Below, piece by piece: positions 20,188-33,626 of a DNA stretch of 64,000 nucleotides; the stretch's first letter is position 1, and every line of letters begins with the position of its first letter. The position numbers and the translations under genes are program-made. A model generated the notes under the pieces. The model was not told where the DNA came from and searched no databases. It was given only the letters and a program-made list of their open reading frames with translations. Source of the stretch: Vibrio sp. NTOU-M3. Its GTDB lineage: Bacteria > Pseudomonadota > Gammaproteobacteria > Enterobacterales > Vibrionaceae. Location of the stretch: assembly GCF_040869035.1 (NCBI RefSeq), contig NZ_CP162101.1:1-64000 (forward strand), written 5' to 3'.

Positions 20188-22252
20188 ACTTTTGGTGAAT
20201 CACCGGGTAATCATTCTCAAGCAGCTCTTTTACAAAGGTTGAACCACCTCCGGTAAAGGTAACCCATACTTTCTCCTTTGCACGAGTTAGTGCCACATAG
20301 AACAAACGCCGTTCTTCAGCATAAGCAAACGTATCGGTGTTTTGGGTTAACGCTGCATCGATATGTAACGCCTTCACACGTGCGGGAAACTGCCCTTCAT
20401 CCACTGATAAGATGATGACATAGTCCGCTTCCTTACCTTTACTTGCGTGACATGTCATAAACTCAAGCTCTAATAAGCCGTACTGTTTCTTCCACTCATC
20501 AAGCAGCTCGGGTTTGTGATAATGATTTCTGCCCAATAACAACACTGACTTGGTCTTTTTTGCCTGTCGATTCAGTTGGTCTAATATTTTCTCGACATTA
20601 GCGGTTGCTGTTAATGTTACGGCTTTGCTCTTTCTTTCTTTATGACTATTCAATGTCTTAGGAAGCTGAGCAGGGTTTTGTTGAATAAATCGATTCGCCA
20701 CCTCACCGATACGATTATTGAACCGATAGGTTGTATCAAGATAGTGCACGGTTGAGTGTGGGAACCTCTCACCAAAACCAGTCGTCAAATCGACATCCGA
20801 GCCAGCAAAAGCGTAAATGGACTGCCAATCATCACCTACGGCAAACAACACGCATTCTTTGTTTGCGTCACTACGGCATAGTGACTCAATAAGGTTCAGT
20901 CTCTCAGGAGAAATATCTTGATATTCGTCGATCATGATGTATTTCCAACCTGACTTAAATTTACCCTTGTCGATATAGTTGGTTGCACGCGTGATCATCA
21001 GATTGAAATCAATTTCGCCTTGCTCTTTTAAAGCCTGTTGCCACGCTTGGTAACACGGCCAAACTAAATTGAGTTCACTGTTCAACCGTGTGTAGTCAGG
21101 GTGATCGACCAATTTTTTCTGGATCGCAGTTTTTGTCACCCCCATAGCGCTAAGTTGAGAAAGCTGCTTTTCCAACCAAGCGATCAATTTAGGGTTTTCC
21201 ACATGGCTACCAAGCTCGTCATCACCAGCTAAGTAGGCAATTGGCCATTTTGATAAGTGCTTTTGCCAACGCTTAAAGTTGGTTGGCGTCATCCAATGTT
21301 TCTTTAGCCAATCAATACACCAAGCTTGTTTTAAGTTGTCGTCGGTGGCCAAAGGTGAAATGACCACCTTTTCTGTCTCGACTTGGTTTAAGATTTGTAA
21401 GCCTAACTGATGGAATGTACAAACTTTAACGTGATCAGCAGCCATACCGACTTTGTCTTTTAGCCTTTGTTTCATTTCATCGGCAGCATCGCGACCAAAA
21501 GCAACCATGAGAATTTCGTCAGCCTGAGCGAGATGACTTTGAAGCAAATAAGCTACTCTGGCAGTCAAAACACTTGTCTTACCGGAGCCGGCTCCAGCAA
21601 GAACCAAATTGTGGTCATCATTGAGTAACACCGCATATTGCTGACTGAGGTTGAGCGGAGAAGACTCCACTTGATTGAAAAGCACTTCCCAGTTCTGACG
21701 TTCGGTCTCTAACCATTCATTATTGCGCTCAAGAATTTTCTCATCAGTATCAATAATCCATGGCATCAATTCTGCCATCTTTATCGGCGCACGTTGCTCG
21801 GCTTCTTCCAACGACATATCCATCGTTTTAAAATCTGAGTCCAGTTGCTCTAACCAATGCGAAACTCTTGAGTGTGACAAGAAAGAAGGTAAACGTTTAA
21901 ACCCTTTTAAGTCAGATTCCCACTGAGGCAAATAGGTACTCAGTTGTTCACACTGCTTATTATGCCACTGTTGATAGTATCCAACGGCAGTACGGGCAAA
22001 GTCGCGGCAATCTAACCACGGTAATCCCTGAACTAACCAAGAGCGCTGTTTATTGTTTTCTGTATGAGCGAAAAACTGCAATCCGCCCCAAAAGACCCCT
22101 CTTCTTACCTCAACCTTTCCGTTCCAGGCATGAAATGGGATACGCTCTTCACTAAAATCAGAGCTTAATACGATGTAATCAGACTCAAGTTTAACGTTGT
22201 AATATTCGTTTTGAATTAAAAACTGTGCAGTCTTAGTTGCTGATAGCTGCAT
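20186..22252 (-). CDS. helD: DNA helicase IV
   Basis: A 688-residue superfamily I (UvrD-like) 3'-5' helicase. Walker A is LAGAGSGKTSVL (near residue 219). The later motifs are DEYQDISPERL (Walker B/motif II), VGDDWQSIYAFAGSD (motif III) and ALTRAKEKVWV near the C-terminus (motif VI). The N-terminal extension of about 200 residues before Walker A is typical of HelD and distinguishes it from UvrD and Rep. E. coli helicase IV takes part in recombination and repair. The neighbours mgsA and yccS reproduce the enterobacterial gene cluster. Confidence 0.94.
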   Translation of the reverse strand: MQLSATKTAQFLIQNEYYNVKLESDYIVLSSDFSEERIPFHAWNGKVEVRRGVFWGGLQFFAHTENNKQRSWLVQGLPWLDCRDFARTAVGYYQQWHNKQCEQLSTYLPQWESDLKGFKRLPSFLSHSRVSHWLEQLDSDFKTMDMSLEEAEQRAPIKMAELMPWIIDTDEKILERNNEWLETERQNWEVLFNQVESSPLNLSQQYAVLLNDDHNLVLAGAGSGKTSVLTARVAYLLQSHLAQADEILMVAFGRDAADEMKQRLKDKVGMAADHVKVCTFHQLGLQILNQVETEKVVISPLATDDNLKQAWCIDWLKKHWMTPTNFKRWQKHLSKWPIAYLAGDDELGSHVENPKLIAWLEKQLSQLSAMGVTKTAIQKKLVDHPDYTRLNSELNLVWPCYQAWQQALKEQGEIDFNLMITRATNYIDKGKFKSGWKYIMIDEYQDISPERLNLIESLCRSDANKECVLFAVGDDWQSIYAFAGSDVDLTTGFGERFPHSTVHYLDTTYRFNNRIGEVANRFIQQNPAQLPKTLNSHKERKSKAVTLTATANVEKILDQLNRQAKKTKSVLLLGRNHYHKPELLDEWKKQYGLLELEFMTCHASKGKEADYVIILSVDEGQFPARVKALHIDAALTQNTDTFAYAEERRLFYVALTRAKEKVWVTFTGGGSTFVKELLENDYPVIHQK

Positions 22253-22434
22253 TCTTACTTTAACCAGTGACTTCCCTTGGCTACATCATATATTAACCAT
22301 TACTGAATATGAAAAATTAATGTCAAGATTGCCACCGAACAAATCTCATGCATTTGGCATTTTTTATTCATTTCTATCAAAATGTTATTGTGAGTTTTTG
22401 CTACAATACGCTCTAACTTCATCTGACATTAGTA

Positions 22435-24597
22435 TTGAATTCAGTGTACAGCTTTGCCCAATTCCGTCTCTTGTGGACGAACAAAACATTTAATTACAGC
22501 ATCCTCATTCTCATTACGCTGTTAGGTGTTGCATTGCCAGCTTGGTACCTCCAACTAGGTTCGAACATTATTCCTTTAATTCTTGGGATTATTGCGGCAG
22601 CACTGGCTGAGAGTGACGACAACTTTACTGGTCGTTTGAAATCGATAACGCTCACGTTAATCTGTTTTGCAATTGCCGCATTCTCCATTGAAATTTTGTT
22701 TGATAAACCACTGCTATTCGCACTCGGCCTGTTTATCTCTACCTTTGGCTTCATCATGCTTGGTGCAATTGGCCACCGCTATGCGAGTATCGCTTTCGGC
22801 TCTTTATTGATAGCGATTTACACCATGCTCGGCGCGCACCAAAGCGTCAATCTATGGTTTCAACCTTTGATGTTGTTAATTGGTGCTGGTTGGTACTACT
22901 TCATCTCCGTGCTTTGGCATGCAATTTGGCCAATGCAACCCGTACAGCAGAGCCTTGCAAATGTCTTCCTTCAGCTTTCCAATTATCTGGATTCCAAGAG
23001 CCAAGTTTTTCAACCCGTTACGAACTTAGTTCCTCAACCCCACCGCATTAGAGATGCTAACCTAAATGCTGCTACAGTGACGGCATTAAACCAATGTAAA
23101 GCAACATTGCTGACACGCTCAAAACGGGGCCATGTTGATGGTGCGAGTGACCGTTTCTTGAACATTTATTTCTTAGCGCAAGACATCCATGAACGTGTCA
23201 GTTCAAGTCATTACCGCTATCAAGAACTTGCGGAGCAATTTGAACGTTCAGACGTTTTATTCCGATTCAAGTACCTATTAGAAACGCAGGCCCAAGCATG
23301 CCGAGATATTGCTCGCTCAATCCAACTCGGTAAAGAGTACACGCATGCGGGAACATCCGTTTTAGCTTTAGATGAACTTCAATCTTCCCTGGCCTATCTA
23401 AACCAGCAGCAAAACCCCAAATGGCGTTTGTTACTGGCGCAACTAGGCTATTTGTTTAATAACCTTACGACCGTTGAAAAGCAGCTCAGCAATGTCAACA
23501 ACCCCGATGCTGCAAAGCTTGAAGAAGATGTATTGGATGATACTGAAGCCCATTCACTAAGGACGATGTGGCAACGCATCCGTTCTAATCTCAATAAAGA
23601 TTCCATGTTATTTCGCCACGCAGTCAGGATGTCGATTGCTCTTACGGCAGGTTACGGGATCATTCAATTGCTAAGCATTGAGCGAGGTTACTGGATACTG
23701 TTAACCACCTTGTTCGTATGCCAGCCAAACTACAGTGCAACACGACAAAAGATTGTTGCTCGTATCATAGGCACGTTAGCGGGGCTATTGATTGGCGTCC
23801 CGTTACTAACATTTTTCCCTTCCCTTGAAAGTCAGCTTGTCTTCATCGTTCTATCAGGCGTGGCATTTTTTGCTTTTAGACTTGCAAACTATGGCTACGC
23901 GACAGGCTTTATAACTGTATTGGTTCTATTCTGTTTTAATCAATTAGGTGAAGGCTATGCGGTTGTATTACCAAGGCTTGCAGATACGCTAATCGGTTGC
24001 GCCTTGGCAGTTGCTGCTGTTGCGCTGATTCTTCCTGACTGGCAATCGAAACGACTTCATAAGGTAATGGCAGACGCTGTCGATGCAAATAAAACGTATC
24101 TTGCCCAAATTATTGGTCAATACCGGATAGGTAAGAAAGACTCTTTGAGCTATCGAATTGCGCGCCGTAGTGCGCACAACCAGGATGCCAATTTAGCCAA
24201 TGCGATCAGCACAATGTTATCTGAGCCTGGTAAATACCGAACAGCGACTGACGAGAGTTTTCGTTTTCTGACATTAAGCCATGCCCTATTGAGTTACATT
24301 TCCGCACTCGGTGCACACAGGACTCGAATTGCAGATGAGCACACGCACCAGCTTGTGTTAGACGCTCATAGAGCCATCCATCGTCATCTTGAAGTTTTAT
24401 ATCAACAACTCAACACACACACTGATGAATGTGATACCAGTGAGTTTGAAAGCCCTGAGATTGAAAGCCGCCTATCAGAATGGCGCGACGAAGATGAACA
24501 CTCCGCACGTATGGTTTTACAACAATTGCACTTGATTTATCGCATGCTACCTGAGCTCCATTCCTTAGCGAACAAGTTTGCTGTCCGAGTAAACTAA
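22435..24597 (+). CDS. yccS: YccS/FUSC-family inner-membrane protein
   Basis: The 720-residue protein shows the FUSC pattern: an N-terminal block of about six membrane helices (about 20-165), a cytosolic region, a second six-helix block (about 390-535) and a C-terminal helical cytosolic domain. The second block contains MSIALTAGYGIIQLL and GYWILLTTLFVCQPNYSATRQK, typical of the family. FUSC proteins include aromatic acid and fusaric acid efflux subunits. YccS itself has no proven substrate. The reading frame opens with a TTG at 22435 and no strong ribosome binding site, so the exact start is uncertain. It is divergent from helD, as in related genomes. Confidence 0.86.
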   Translation: MNSVYSFAQFRLLWTNKTFNYSILILITLLGVALPAWYLQLGSNIIPLILGIIAAALAESDDNFTGRLKSITLTLICFAIAAFSIEILFDKPLLFALGLFISTFGFIMLGAIGHRYASIAFGSLLIAIYTMLGAHQSVNLWFQPLMLLIGAGWYYFISVLWHAIWPMQPVQQSLANVFLQLSNYLDSKSQVFQPVTNLVPQPHRIRDANLNAATVTALNQCKATLLTRSKRGHVDGASDRFLNIYFLAQDIHERVSSSHYRYQELAEQFERSDVLFRFKYLLETQAQACRDIARSIQLGKEYTHAGTSVLALDELQSSLAYLNQQQNPKWRLLLAQLGYLFNNLTTVEKQLSNVNNPDAAKLEEDVLDDTEAHSLRTMWQRIRSNLNKDSMLFRHAVRMSIALTAGYGIIQLLSIERGYWILLTTLFVCQPNYSATRQKIVARIIGTLAGLLIGVPLLTFFPSLESQLVFIVLSGVAFFAFRLANYGYATGFITVLVLFCFNQLGEGYAVVLPRLADTLIGCALAVAAVALILPDWQSKRLHKVMADAVDANKTYLAQIIGQYRIGKKDSLSYRIARRSAHNQDANLANAISTMLSEPGKYRTATDESFRFLTLSHALLSYISALGAHRTRIADEHTHQLVLDAHRAIHRHLEVLYQQLNTHTDECDTSEFESPEIESRLSEWRDEDEHSARMVLQQLHLIYRMLPELHSLANKFAVRVN

Positions 24598-24610
24598 CGC
24601 TTACTTTATT

Positions 24611-24643
24611 CAGAACTTCGTGACATTTATTCACGGAGTTCTG
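24611..24643 (+). terminator. Hairpin after yccS, weak terminator
   Basis: A 13-bp stem (CAGAACTTCGTGA / TCACGGAGTTCTG with one wobble pair) begins 14 bases after the yccS stop. The T-tract is missing, so termination would be weak or Rho-assisted. Confidence 0.45.
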
Positions 24644-24725
24644 ATTCTAAATTTGCACATTTCGGACATTTTCTGCGCTGTCGCTTTGTAGTCTACTCCT
24701 TACATGAGTTATTGGGGAAATAGTT

Positions 24726-24950
24726 ATGAAAGGAGGCAGCTATCACCCGGAACTCAATACTAGAATAATGGTATATGGAAGCTCCGATATGAGTAAGAAA
24801 CAATTTGAAGACTTAAAAGAGCAACTTCAATTAATGACTCCACAACAACTAAGAGCCCTTCAAGGTGAAATAAGTAACAAGCTCGACCACAAAGCGAGTA
24901 ATCTACTTACCGAAGAAGAGTTAGCAACACTCTCTGAACTATTCAGATAG
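24726..24950 (+). CDS. Small hypothetical protein, 74 residues
   Basis: The start ATG at 24726 is preceded by TTGGGGAAATAGTT, a good ribosome binding site. The product is soluble and mostly helical, with the core SKKQFEDLKEQLQLMTPQQLRALQGEIS repeating Leu/Gln and a C-terminal LTEEELATLSELF. The first 21 residues are looser, and an ATG at 24789 could be an alternative start but lacks a ribosome binding site. I do not recognise the family. It precedes another small gene by 56 bases, and HMG-CoA reductase follows further on. Confidence 0.65.
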   Translation: MKGGSYHPELNTRIMVYGSSDMSKKQFEDLKEQLQLMTPQQLRALQGEISNKLDHKASNLLTEEELATLSELFR

Positions 24951-25006
24951 CACAACTTGCTGGAATTACAAACTCAACTTAAGCTTAAGTTAGCAGGAGA
25001 AGAGTT

Positions 25007-25288
25007 ATGTCAGTATCAGCTGTTCAAACCGCATACCCAATTATCGAGCAATCATCCAAGATGGCTGAGGAAGCTGCGCTCGAAATAAACACCCATCCAC
25101 CTCTAGAGTCCGCTAAAAACAATAGCTATGAATTCAATAAGGTTGAATTCAAACCGCCAAAAACCGATGAAGACTATACTGAAGCATTGACCAAGCTTAC
25201 CCAAGCTTCTCAGTACTCGCGTATCGGAACAAATGTTTTGCAACGCGAGCAAGACATGATTGGTACTTTACTCGATATACACGTTTAA
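25007..25288 (+). CDS. Small hypothetical protein, 93 residues
   Basis: The ATG follows AGCAGGAGAAGAGTT, a strong ribosome binding site. The N-terminal half has an amphipathic segment (VQTAYPIIEQSSKMAEEAALEI) of a kind common in short gammaproteobacterial proteins of unknown role. A Pro-rich middle (FKPPKTDEDY) and a helical tail follow. There is no signal peptide or membrane segment. It lies between the 74-residue protein and the HMG-CoA reductase gene, all in the same direction, but the 83-base gap downstream may hold a separate promoter. Function unknown. Confidence 0.65.
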   Translation: MSVSAVQTAYPIIEQSSKMAEEAALEINTHPPLESAKNNSYEFNKVEFKPPKTDEDYTEALTKLTQASQYSRIGTNVLQREQDMIGTLLDIHV

Positions 25289-25371
25289 TTTGTACCAAAC
25301 CGTAAAACAAGCATTGTGTTACGCCGCCTACTCAGTAGAATGCCCTGACAAACTTATATAACTATTTCGCT

Positions 25372-26631
25372 ATGCCAAAATTACACCTGACTCGTCGTGA
25401 CTCGCACTTTCTCAACACCAGTCACGAAAACACCGAGCAGTTAGAGCAATCCCTCAAATCCCGCTTTGAAAGACCCGAATTAAGAATGACACCGAGCCCT
25501 TATATTAGTGATAAAAATTTATCCAAACGCTGGGCTAAACTTTCTCCTTTAACCAATAAATCATTACTCTTGGATGACCAAACAGCAGCTTTAAGTGACG
25601 CTTATAATAAAAACATTGAGCATTTTATTGGAACAGTAAAAGTACCTGTAGGTATCGCTGGCCCGTTACGTGTTAACGGATTACACGCACAAGGTGACTA
25701 CCTTATTCCACTGGCAACCACAGAAGCAGCACTGGTAGCGTCTTATAATCGTGGCTCTCAATTAATCACAGCTGCAGGAGGCGCAAGTGCCATGCTGTTA
25801 AATGAGGGGGTCACTCGAACACCTGCTTTTGCCTTTCATAGCTTATCCGAAGCCGGACAGTTTGTTTCATGGGTGACAACACAATACGACGTTTTCAAAC
25901 ATTTAGCGGAATCTACAACTGCGCACGGTAAGCTCCACGATATCAATGTCACCATTGAAGGCAATCGCGTTTACTTGGTTTTTGAATTTCACACTGGTGA
26001 TGCATCTGGTCAGAATATGGTCACGATTGCCACTAACGCAGTATTTGAATACATCGTAGCTAACTCGCCAATTGAATCCACTCAAGCTTTTCTTGATGGA
26101 AACTTATCTGGTGATAAGAAACCGAATAGCCATACCCTACGCGCTGTAAGGGGTAAAAAAGTCTCCGTTGATATCAACATCCCTCATGAGCTCATTGCAA
26201 AATATCTACACACGACACCACAAAAAATGGTGGAGTTTGGCAATATGACAACCACTGGTGCGGCATTGAGTGGCAGCATTGGGGTCAACGCACACTACGC
26301 AAATGCACTGGCGTCCATTTATATTGCATGTGGTCAGGACGCTGCTTGCGTCGCAGAGTCAGCAGTTGGTATTACGCGCATGGAGGTAAACCAGCAAGGT
26401 GGTTTATATGCCAGCGTCACGTTACCTAACTTAATGGTTGGCACTGTGGGTGGAGGGACTGCGCTACCAAGTCAAAAAGCGTGTCTGGATATCCTCGATC
26501 TTTATGGTGCCGGCAAAGCCAAGGCGCTTGCAGAAGTCGTTGCGACAGTTTGTCTCGCCGGTGAACTTTCTATTGTTGGTGCCTTTTGTGCCGGGCATTT
26601 TTCTCGGGCACACCATAAACTAGCCAGATAG
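25372..26631 (+). CDS. mvaA: Hydroxymethylglutaryl-CoA reductase, class I type
   Basis: The 419-residue enzyme interconverts HMG-CoA and mevalonate with NADPH. All four catalytic elements are readable: Glu in ATTEAALVASYNRG, Lys in LSGDKKPN, Asp in GDASGQNMV, and His in the C-terminal GHFSRAHHKL. The cofactor-binding segment GTVGGGTALPSQ is also present. The pattern fits the class I (eukaryotic/archaeal-like) type. No other mevalonate-pathway gene is in the window, and vibrios make isoprenoids by the MEP route, so its role is unclear. Such Vibrio HMG-CoA reductases have been discussed as laterally acquired. The start lacks a clear ribosome binding site. Confidence 0.93.
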   Translation: MPKLHLTRRDSHFLNTSHENTEQLEQSLKSRFERPELRMTPSPYISDKNLSKRWAKLSPLTNKSLLLDDQTAALSDAYNKNIEHFIGTVKVPVGIAGPLRVNGLHAQGDYLIPLATTEAALVASYNRGSQLITAAGGASAMLLNEGVTRTPAFAFHSLSEAGQFVSWVTTQYDVFKHLAESTTAHGKLHDINVTIEGNRVYLVFEFHTGDASGQNMVTIATNAVFEYIVANSPIESTQAFLDGNLSGDKKPNSHTLRAVRGKKVSVDINIPHELIAKYLHTTPQKMVEFGNMTTTGAALSGSIGVNAHYANALASIYIACGQDAACVAESAVGITRMEVNQQGGLYASVTLPNLMVGTVGGGTALPSQKACLDILDLYGAGKAKALAEVVATVCLAGELSIVGAFCAGHFSRAHHKLAR

Positions 26632-26731
26632 AGAAATATGTCAGCACCTTGAACTCTGTGAATTCTGTTTGGTTATTATCGTGTTGAAAACGTTATATTG
26701 CTGCTAACTGAAAGCAAACAATAATAATACG

Positions 26732-27386
26732 ATGTCAGCAGTAAACAACTCAATTTCAGATTTGCTCAAGGTGCTGGAGCCCGGAATGAAGCTATCAGCC
26801 TCACTTGAGTTTGGGCTGGATGAGCGCTTTGACTTCACCACTCAATTTGTTGGTGCGAAGCCTAGCCAGTTCCTTATTCTCGATCTACCTCAAAAAGCTC
26901 AAGAAACTTTGATATTAAAGAAGATTGCTCATCGCGCGATCATTATCCGAGCACTGACCAAAACTCGCTTGGGCGATATCATCGCATTCAAAACAACGGT
27001 TATATCTCAGACAACTCGCCCAAGTGGCTTACTGTTTGTGAAATTGCCTCACTACTATTCTAAAAAGCCTATTCGAAGCGACGAGCGTTTTCAGGTTAAC
27101 TTACCAGCTATGGTTCAATCAGAAACGCTTACCTGCAAAGCCAAGATTAAAGACATATCGGTTTCAGGCCTTGCACTTGTCATTAAAAGTGAACAAGCGC
27201 TGGAAAAGGGCCAATTGATTGAAATCGACAGTGAACTGAATGACCATCTCCCTGAGTCACTTACCTTTGAAATTGTCAGTACTCAAAAACTCCGACACGG
27301 TTACAAGTATGGTGTTAGGTACAGTGAGAGAATCAAAGTATCGGAAGAGTTGAGAATCTCCCTGCTCGAAAACTCATACCGCCAGA

Positions 27387-27397
<11 letters not shown>
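26732..27397 (+). CDS. PilZ-domain c-di-GMP receptor protein
   Basis: A 221-residue cytosolic protein with a YcgR-N-like domain (about 10-115) followed by PilZ (about 118-215). Both c-di-GMP binding signatures are present: RSDER (RxxxR) near residue 119 and DISVSG (DxSxxG) near residue 147. Binding is therefore expected, while the output partner is unknown; related proteins act on motility, matrix or virulence. Its 3' end overlaps the convergent luxQ by 11 bases, so transcription of the two can interfere. Confidence 0.88.
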
Positions 27398-31048
<3,651 letters not shown>

Positions 31049-31141
31049 TTAAACTCCCTTGGAGAGGTTCCTTACTGACGGATAGTTAGTATGTCTTTTC
31101 TTCCCTATTGATGAAAGATAATTCTTTTAAATTTTAATAAG

Positions 31142-31190
31142 TTGAGCATAAATCAACCAGTAATTATTCATACAGTTGCTTTATGCTCAA
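31142..31190. repeat. Long inverted repeat upstream of luxP
   Basis: Perfect 10-bp arms TTGAGCATAA and TTATGCTCAA at the ends are separated by 29 bases. Within the spacer a further CAAC...GTTG pair extends the stem after a 2x2 mismatch. There is no T-tract in either direction, so it is not a clean terminator. It could be a leader hairpin, or a terminator for the upstream TraF-like gene. Confidence 0.6.
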
Positions 31191-31216
31191 GGTGACAAAA
31201 AAATTAGTTAATTACT

Positions 31217-32377
31217 CTAAAAAGTGAAAGCCAAATTGCCTGACAAACCAAATTGATTGTCACCCGCATAGCTACCCGCTAAATCCAAACTAACCAGATC
31301 TCCAGGGCTGATGCCTACACCGGCAGTCAACGAGTTATCTAACGTACTCTTAAGGTCAACTTCATAGCCAGCGCGAACTTGAGCCCAACCCCATGCATTG
31401 GCTTCAACGCCAAATCTCAAAAACTGTGTATCATCATCGAGATCAGTAAAACGGCTCTGTTTGGTTAAGTCCATATCTACTGTTGCGGTAAGCAGCTCCG
31501 TGACATAAGCACCGGATGCCGTTACTTGCGTATTGAGCTTATATTGGCTAACCCCGCCAAAATTCTGGGTATCAAGTGTTTTAGAGAAAAGATCTTTGAT
31601 GGCAACCCCTGCTCTAAATTGTTCATAGAACCAAATCGCACCGAGATCTAAGTTAAACGCATTTTTCTTAGTCTCACTTTGGTCATAATCACTTAGGTCA
31701 AAGTCTTCGACAGACAGTGCTTGTTTGTAGGTACGCAATTGTTGGTATTTAGGAGTCACACCCAAAGAGACATCCTGCCCCATTAGCGTCAGGCGTTTAG
31801 CCATTGCTACACCGTACTCCGTATAACCAAAAGCGATCATATCGACTTCAGAATTCTCGTACCGAGCCTGCACAGCCAAAGGCGTATTACCACCATTCGC
31901 TGCAATTTCAGTACTCGCCACAATTTCAGCGTACCCGCGTCCGTAGAGGTTAATTGATAAGTTTTGAATTGGTAATGCAACCGCAAACCCCGCGCCTGCG
32001 CTTATCCCTAGAGGGGCGTCATCTGCTAACTGATCCAAATAACCATTGAGTGTCGCAATTGTCGCAGGATCCGTGTTGCCGTTTTCAAAAGAAGAGATGG
32101 TATCTTGAAGGCTATCGATTGTGTCAAGGGATTCATCGGTATCTCGAGCTCGCGCACCTATTGCAGGAAACAAGATACCAACCGTGTCTTTTTCACGATA
32201 AACAGCGGTTAATGCTGGGTTATAGAAGGGAGCAAGCACGTAGTCTGCCGTGGTGACGCCAGTATTTCCCATACCGTTCCCTCGCCCATCAGCAACGGTT
32301 GTCGCACCAAGTGTTGACGTTGAAACTATCGCTGCAACCACTGCAATTGATAATTTTCTTTTTAGTATCATATCCAT
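31217..32377 (-). CDS. TraF-like (PF13729) outer-membrane protein
   Basis: The 386-residue secreted protein has a signal peptide (KLSIAVVAAIVSTSTLGA) and then the family opening DGRGNGMGNTGV...FYNPAL. That pattern is shared with FadL/TraF-type outer-membrane barrels. The C-terminus ends in LSGNLAFTF, a typical last beta strand. Databases call the family conjugal transfer protein TraF, but no conjugation genes are present here, so that name should not be read as function. A charged coiled stretch near residues 80-125 is unusual for a barrel and may be a plug or periplasmic insert. It is upstream of luxPQ on the same strand. Confidence 0.8.
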   Translation of the reverse strand: MDMILKRKLSIAVVAAIVSTSTLGATTVADGRGNGMGNTGVTTADYVLAPFYNPALTAVYREKDTVGILFPAIGARARDTDESLDTIDSLQDTISSFENGNTDPATIATLNGYLDQLADDAPLGISAGAGFAVALPIQNLSINLYGRGYAEIVASTEIAANGGNTPLAVQARYENSEVDMIAFGYTEYGVAMAKRLTLMGQDVSLGVTPKYQQLRTYKQALSVEDFDLSDYDQSETKKNAFNLDLGAIWFYEQFRAGVAIKDLFSKTLDTQNFGGVSQYKLNTQVTASGAYVTELLTATVDMDLTKQSRFTDLDDDTQFLRFGVEANAWGWAQVRAGYEVDLKSTLDNSLTAGVGISPGDLVSLDLAGSYAGDNQFGLSGNLAFTF

Positions 32378-32447
32378 ACCAACCTTTTTTGTTTGTTACA
32401 TTCAAAGATTAATACAGATTTGGTAACTTGCCTGAATTTCTAAGAAA

Positions 32448-32753
32448 TTAGTTTATAATAATTAAGTCGTTGAGCTTATGCCTGCCACTAACCAGTTGTT
32501 CTTTCTGAGTTTTAGAAAGGCGCTTTATTCGGTACTCTATCTTGCTAGCAACACTTCTTGTACTACCAGCATGTGAATGCCATACCAAACTTAAAGGGCC
32601 TTTGCCCTTCAAAGCCTTAGCCCCTATTCCTTTTACATGCTGTTCAAAACGGCGCTCTACATCTGTCGTGATCCCACAGTAGAGCGCACCTTTGTTATTT
32701 CTTACCAGATAAACGTGCCAATCCGTTGATGGAAGGCTATTACCATCCGACAT
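32448..32753 (-). CDS. GIY-YIG nuclease-superfamily protein (YhbQ-like)
   Basis: The 101-residue single-domain GIY-YIG protein opens [26 protein letters not shown], where the two Tyr residues, Arg and downstream Glu ([10 protein letters not shown]) correspond to the nuclease core. Members such as YhbQ are stand-alone domains with poorly defined roles, and some have weak nuclease activity. Its start codon overlaps the yceH stop (TAATG), so it is translationally coupled to yceH. Confidence 0.85.
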   Translation of the reverse strand: MSDGNSLPSTDWHVYLVRNNKGALYCGITTDVERRFEQHVKGIGAKALKGKGPLSLVWHSHAGSTRSVASKIEYRIKRLSKTQKEQLVSGRHKLNDLIIIN

Positions 32754-33406
32754 TAGACGAGCTGTTCAACCAGCGTTCTTAATTCAGCAAGCTCTGCCTT
32801 TAGCTCAGCGACTTCACTCTCTAACGCCTCAATACGCGTTGAATTACCAGAAGCTGGCACTGAGTGTGCTTGCGTCTCGTAAGCAGCCAGATCAATCTCA
32901 CCACTAAAAAGATGCTGGTAACGAGACTCACGTTTACCTGCCTCGCGTGGCAGCTTTACAACTAAGGTCCCACAGTCATGCTCCGCCATTTGTTCAAGAA
33001 CCGTCTCAACTTCTTTAGTATCAGCAAAGTTTGCTAACCGGTTTGTTCGTGTTCTCAATTCTCCAGGCGTCTGAGCACCTCGCAACAATAAACAGCAAGT
33101 GATCGCTTTCTCTTGCGAAGTAAGTTTTAGATCACCAAACTCCGTATTGCAAAAACGATGTTGAAACTTGTTTGCTCGGCTATTAAACCCACTTTCATCA
33201 CTCACTAGACGACGAGAAATGAGCGAGTCGACTGCATCTTGAACTTCGGCCTCGGAAAGCGACATCACAGGCTCACGATTGCTTTTTTGATTACATGCAG
33301 TAGTCAGGCTATTGAGAGTCAGTGGATAATAGTCTGGTGTTGTGACTTCCTTTTCAATCAAACAACCAATGATGCGCGCTTCAACATGAGATAATTCGAT
33401 ATTCAT
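32753..33406 (-). CDS. YceH-family (DUF480) protein
   Basis: The 217-residue protein is almost wholly DUF480, with the conserved opening [26 protein letters not shown] and [10 protein letters not shown]. This fold is two winged-helix domains, suggesting nucleic-acid binding, though no target is known. The C-terminus is a short coiled coil ([19 protein letters not shown]). It has a good ribosome binding site (AAGGGAG). It is the middle gene of a leftward set: a 67-residue protein, yceH, then the GIY-YIG gene. Confidence 0.87.
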   Translation of the reverse strand: MNIELSHVEARIIGCLIEKEVTTPDYYPLTLNSLTTACNQKSNREPVMSLSEAEVQDAVDSLISRRLVSDESGFNSRANKFQHRFCNTEFGDLKLTSQEKAITCCLLLRGAQTPGELRTRTNRLANFADTKEVETVLEQMAEHDCGTLVVKLPREAGKRESRYQHLFSGEIDLAAYETQAHSVPASGNSTRIEALESEVAELKAELAELRTLVEQLV

Positions 33407-33422
33407 GATGGACTCCCTTGAA

Positions 33423-33626
33423 TTAATGTTCTGCTAGAATTGGAACTCGTTTTATATTGCCATCTTCGTCAATCATGACGATTTTAGCTCTGTTGAGTTC
33501 AACTTCTGTCACTTCTTGAATGGTACGTTCTGTACGATATGCATCTCGTAATTTTATGCAACGTACATCGTCACTCTTTTCCTCTGTTTTTCTGACCAGA
33601 ATCTGAGAGTTTCGCATAATATTCAC
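33423..33626 (-). CDS. Small hypothetical protein, 67 residues
   Basis: A short basic/acidic soluble protein with no signal or membrane segment. An internal ATG at 33615-33617 (MRNSQILVRK) is an alternative start, and neither has a strong ribosome binding site. The C-terminal half VELNRAKIVMIDEDGNIKRVP looks like a small beta-rich element. It lies 16 bases upstream of yceH in the same direction, so it is probably first in that transcript. Family not recognised. Confidence 0.55.
   Translation of the reverse strand: MNIMRNSQILVRKTEEKSDDVRCIKLRDAYRTERTIQEVTEVELNRAKIVMIDEDGNIKRVPILAEH

Noticed and set aside
31217..32377. TraF-like protein as sign of a conjugative element
   Set aside because: No other transfer, integrase or relaxase genes. 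The family is a common chromosomal outer-membrane barrel in Vibrio.
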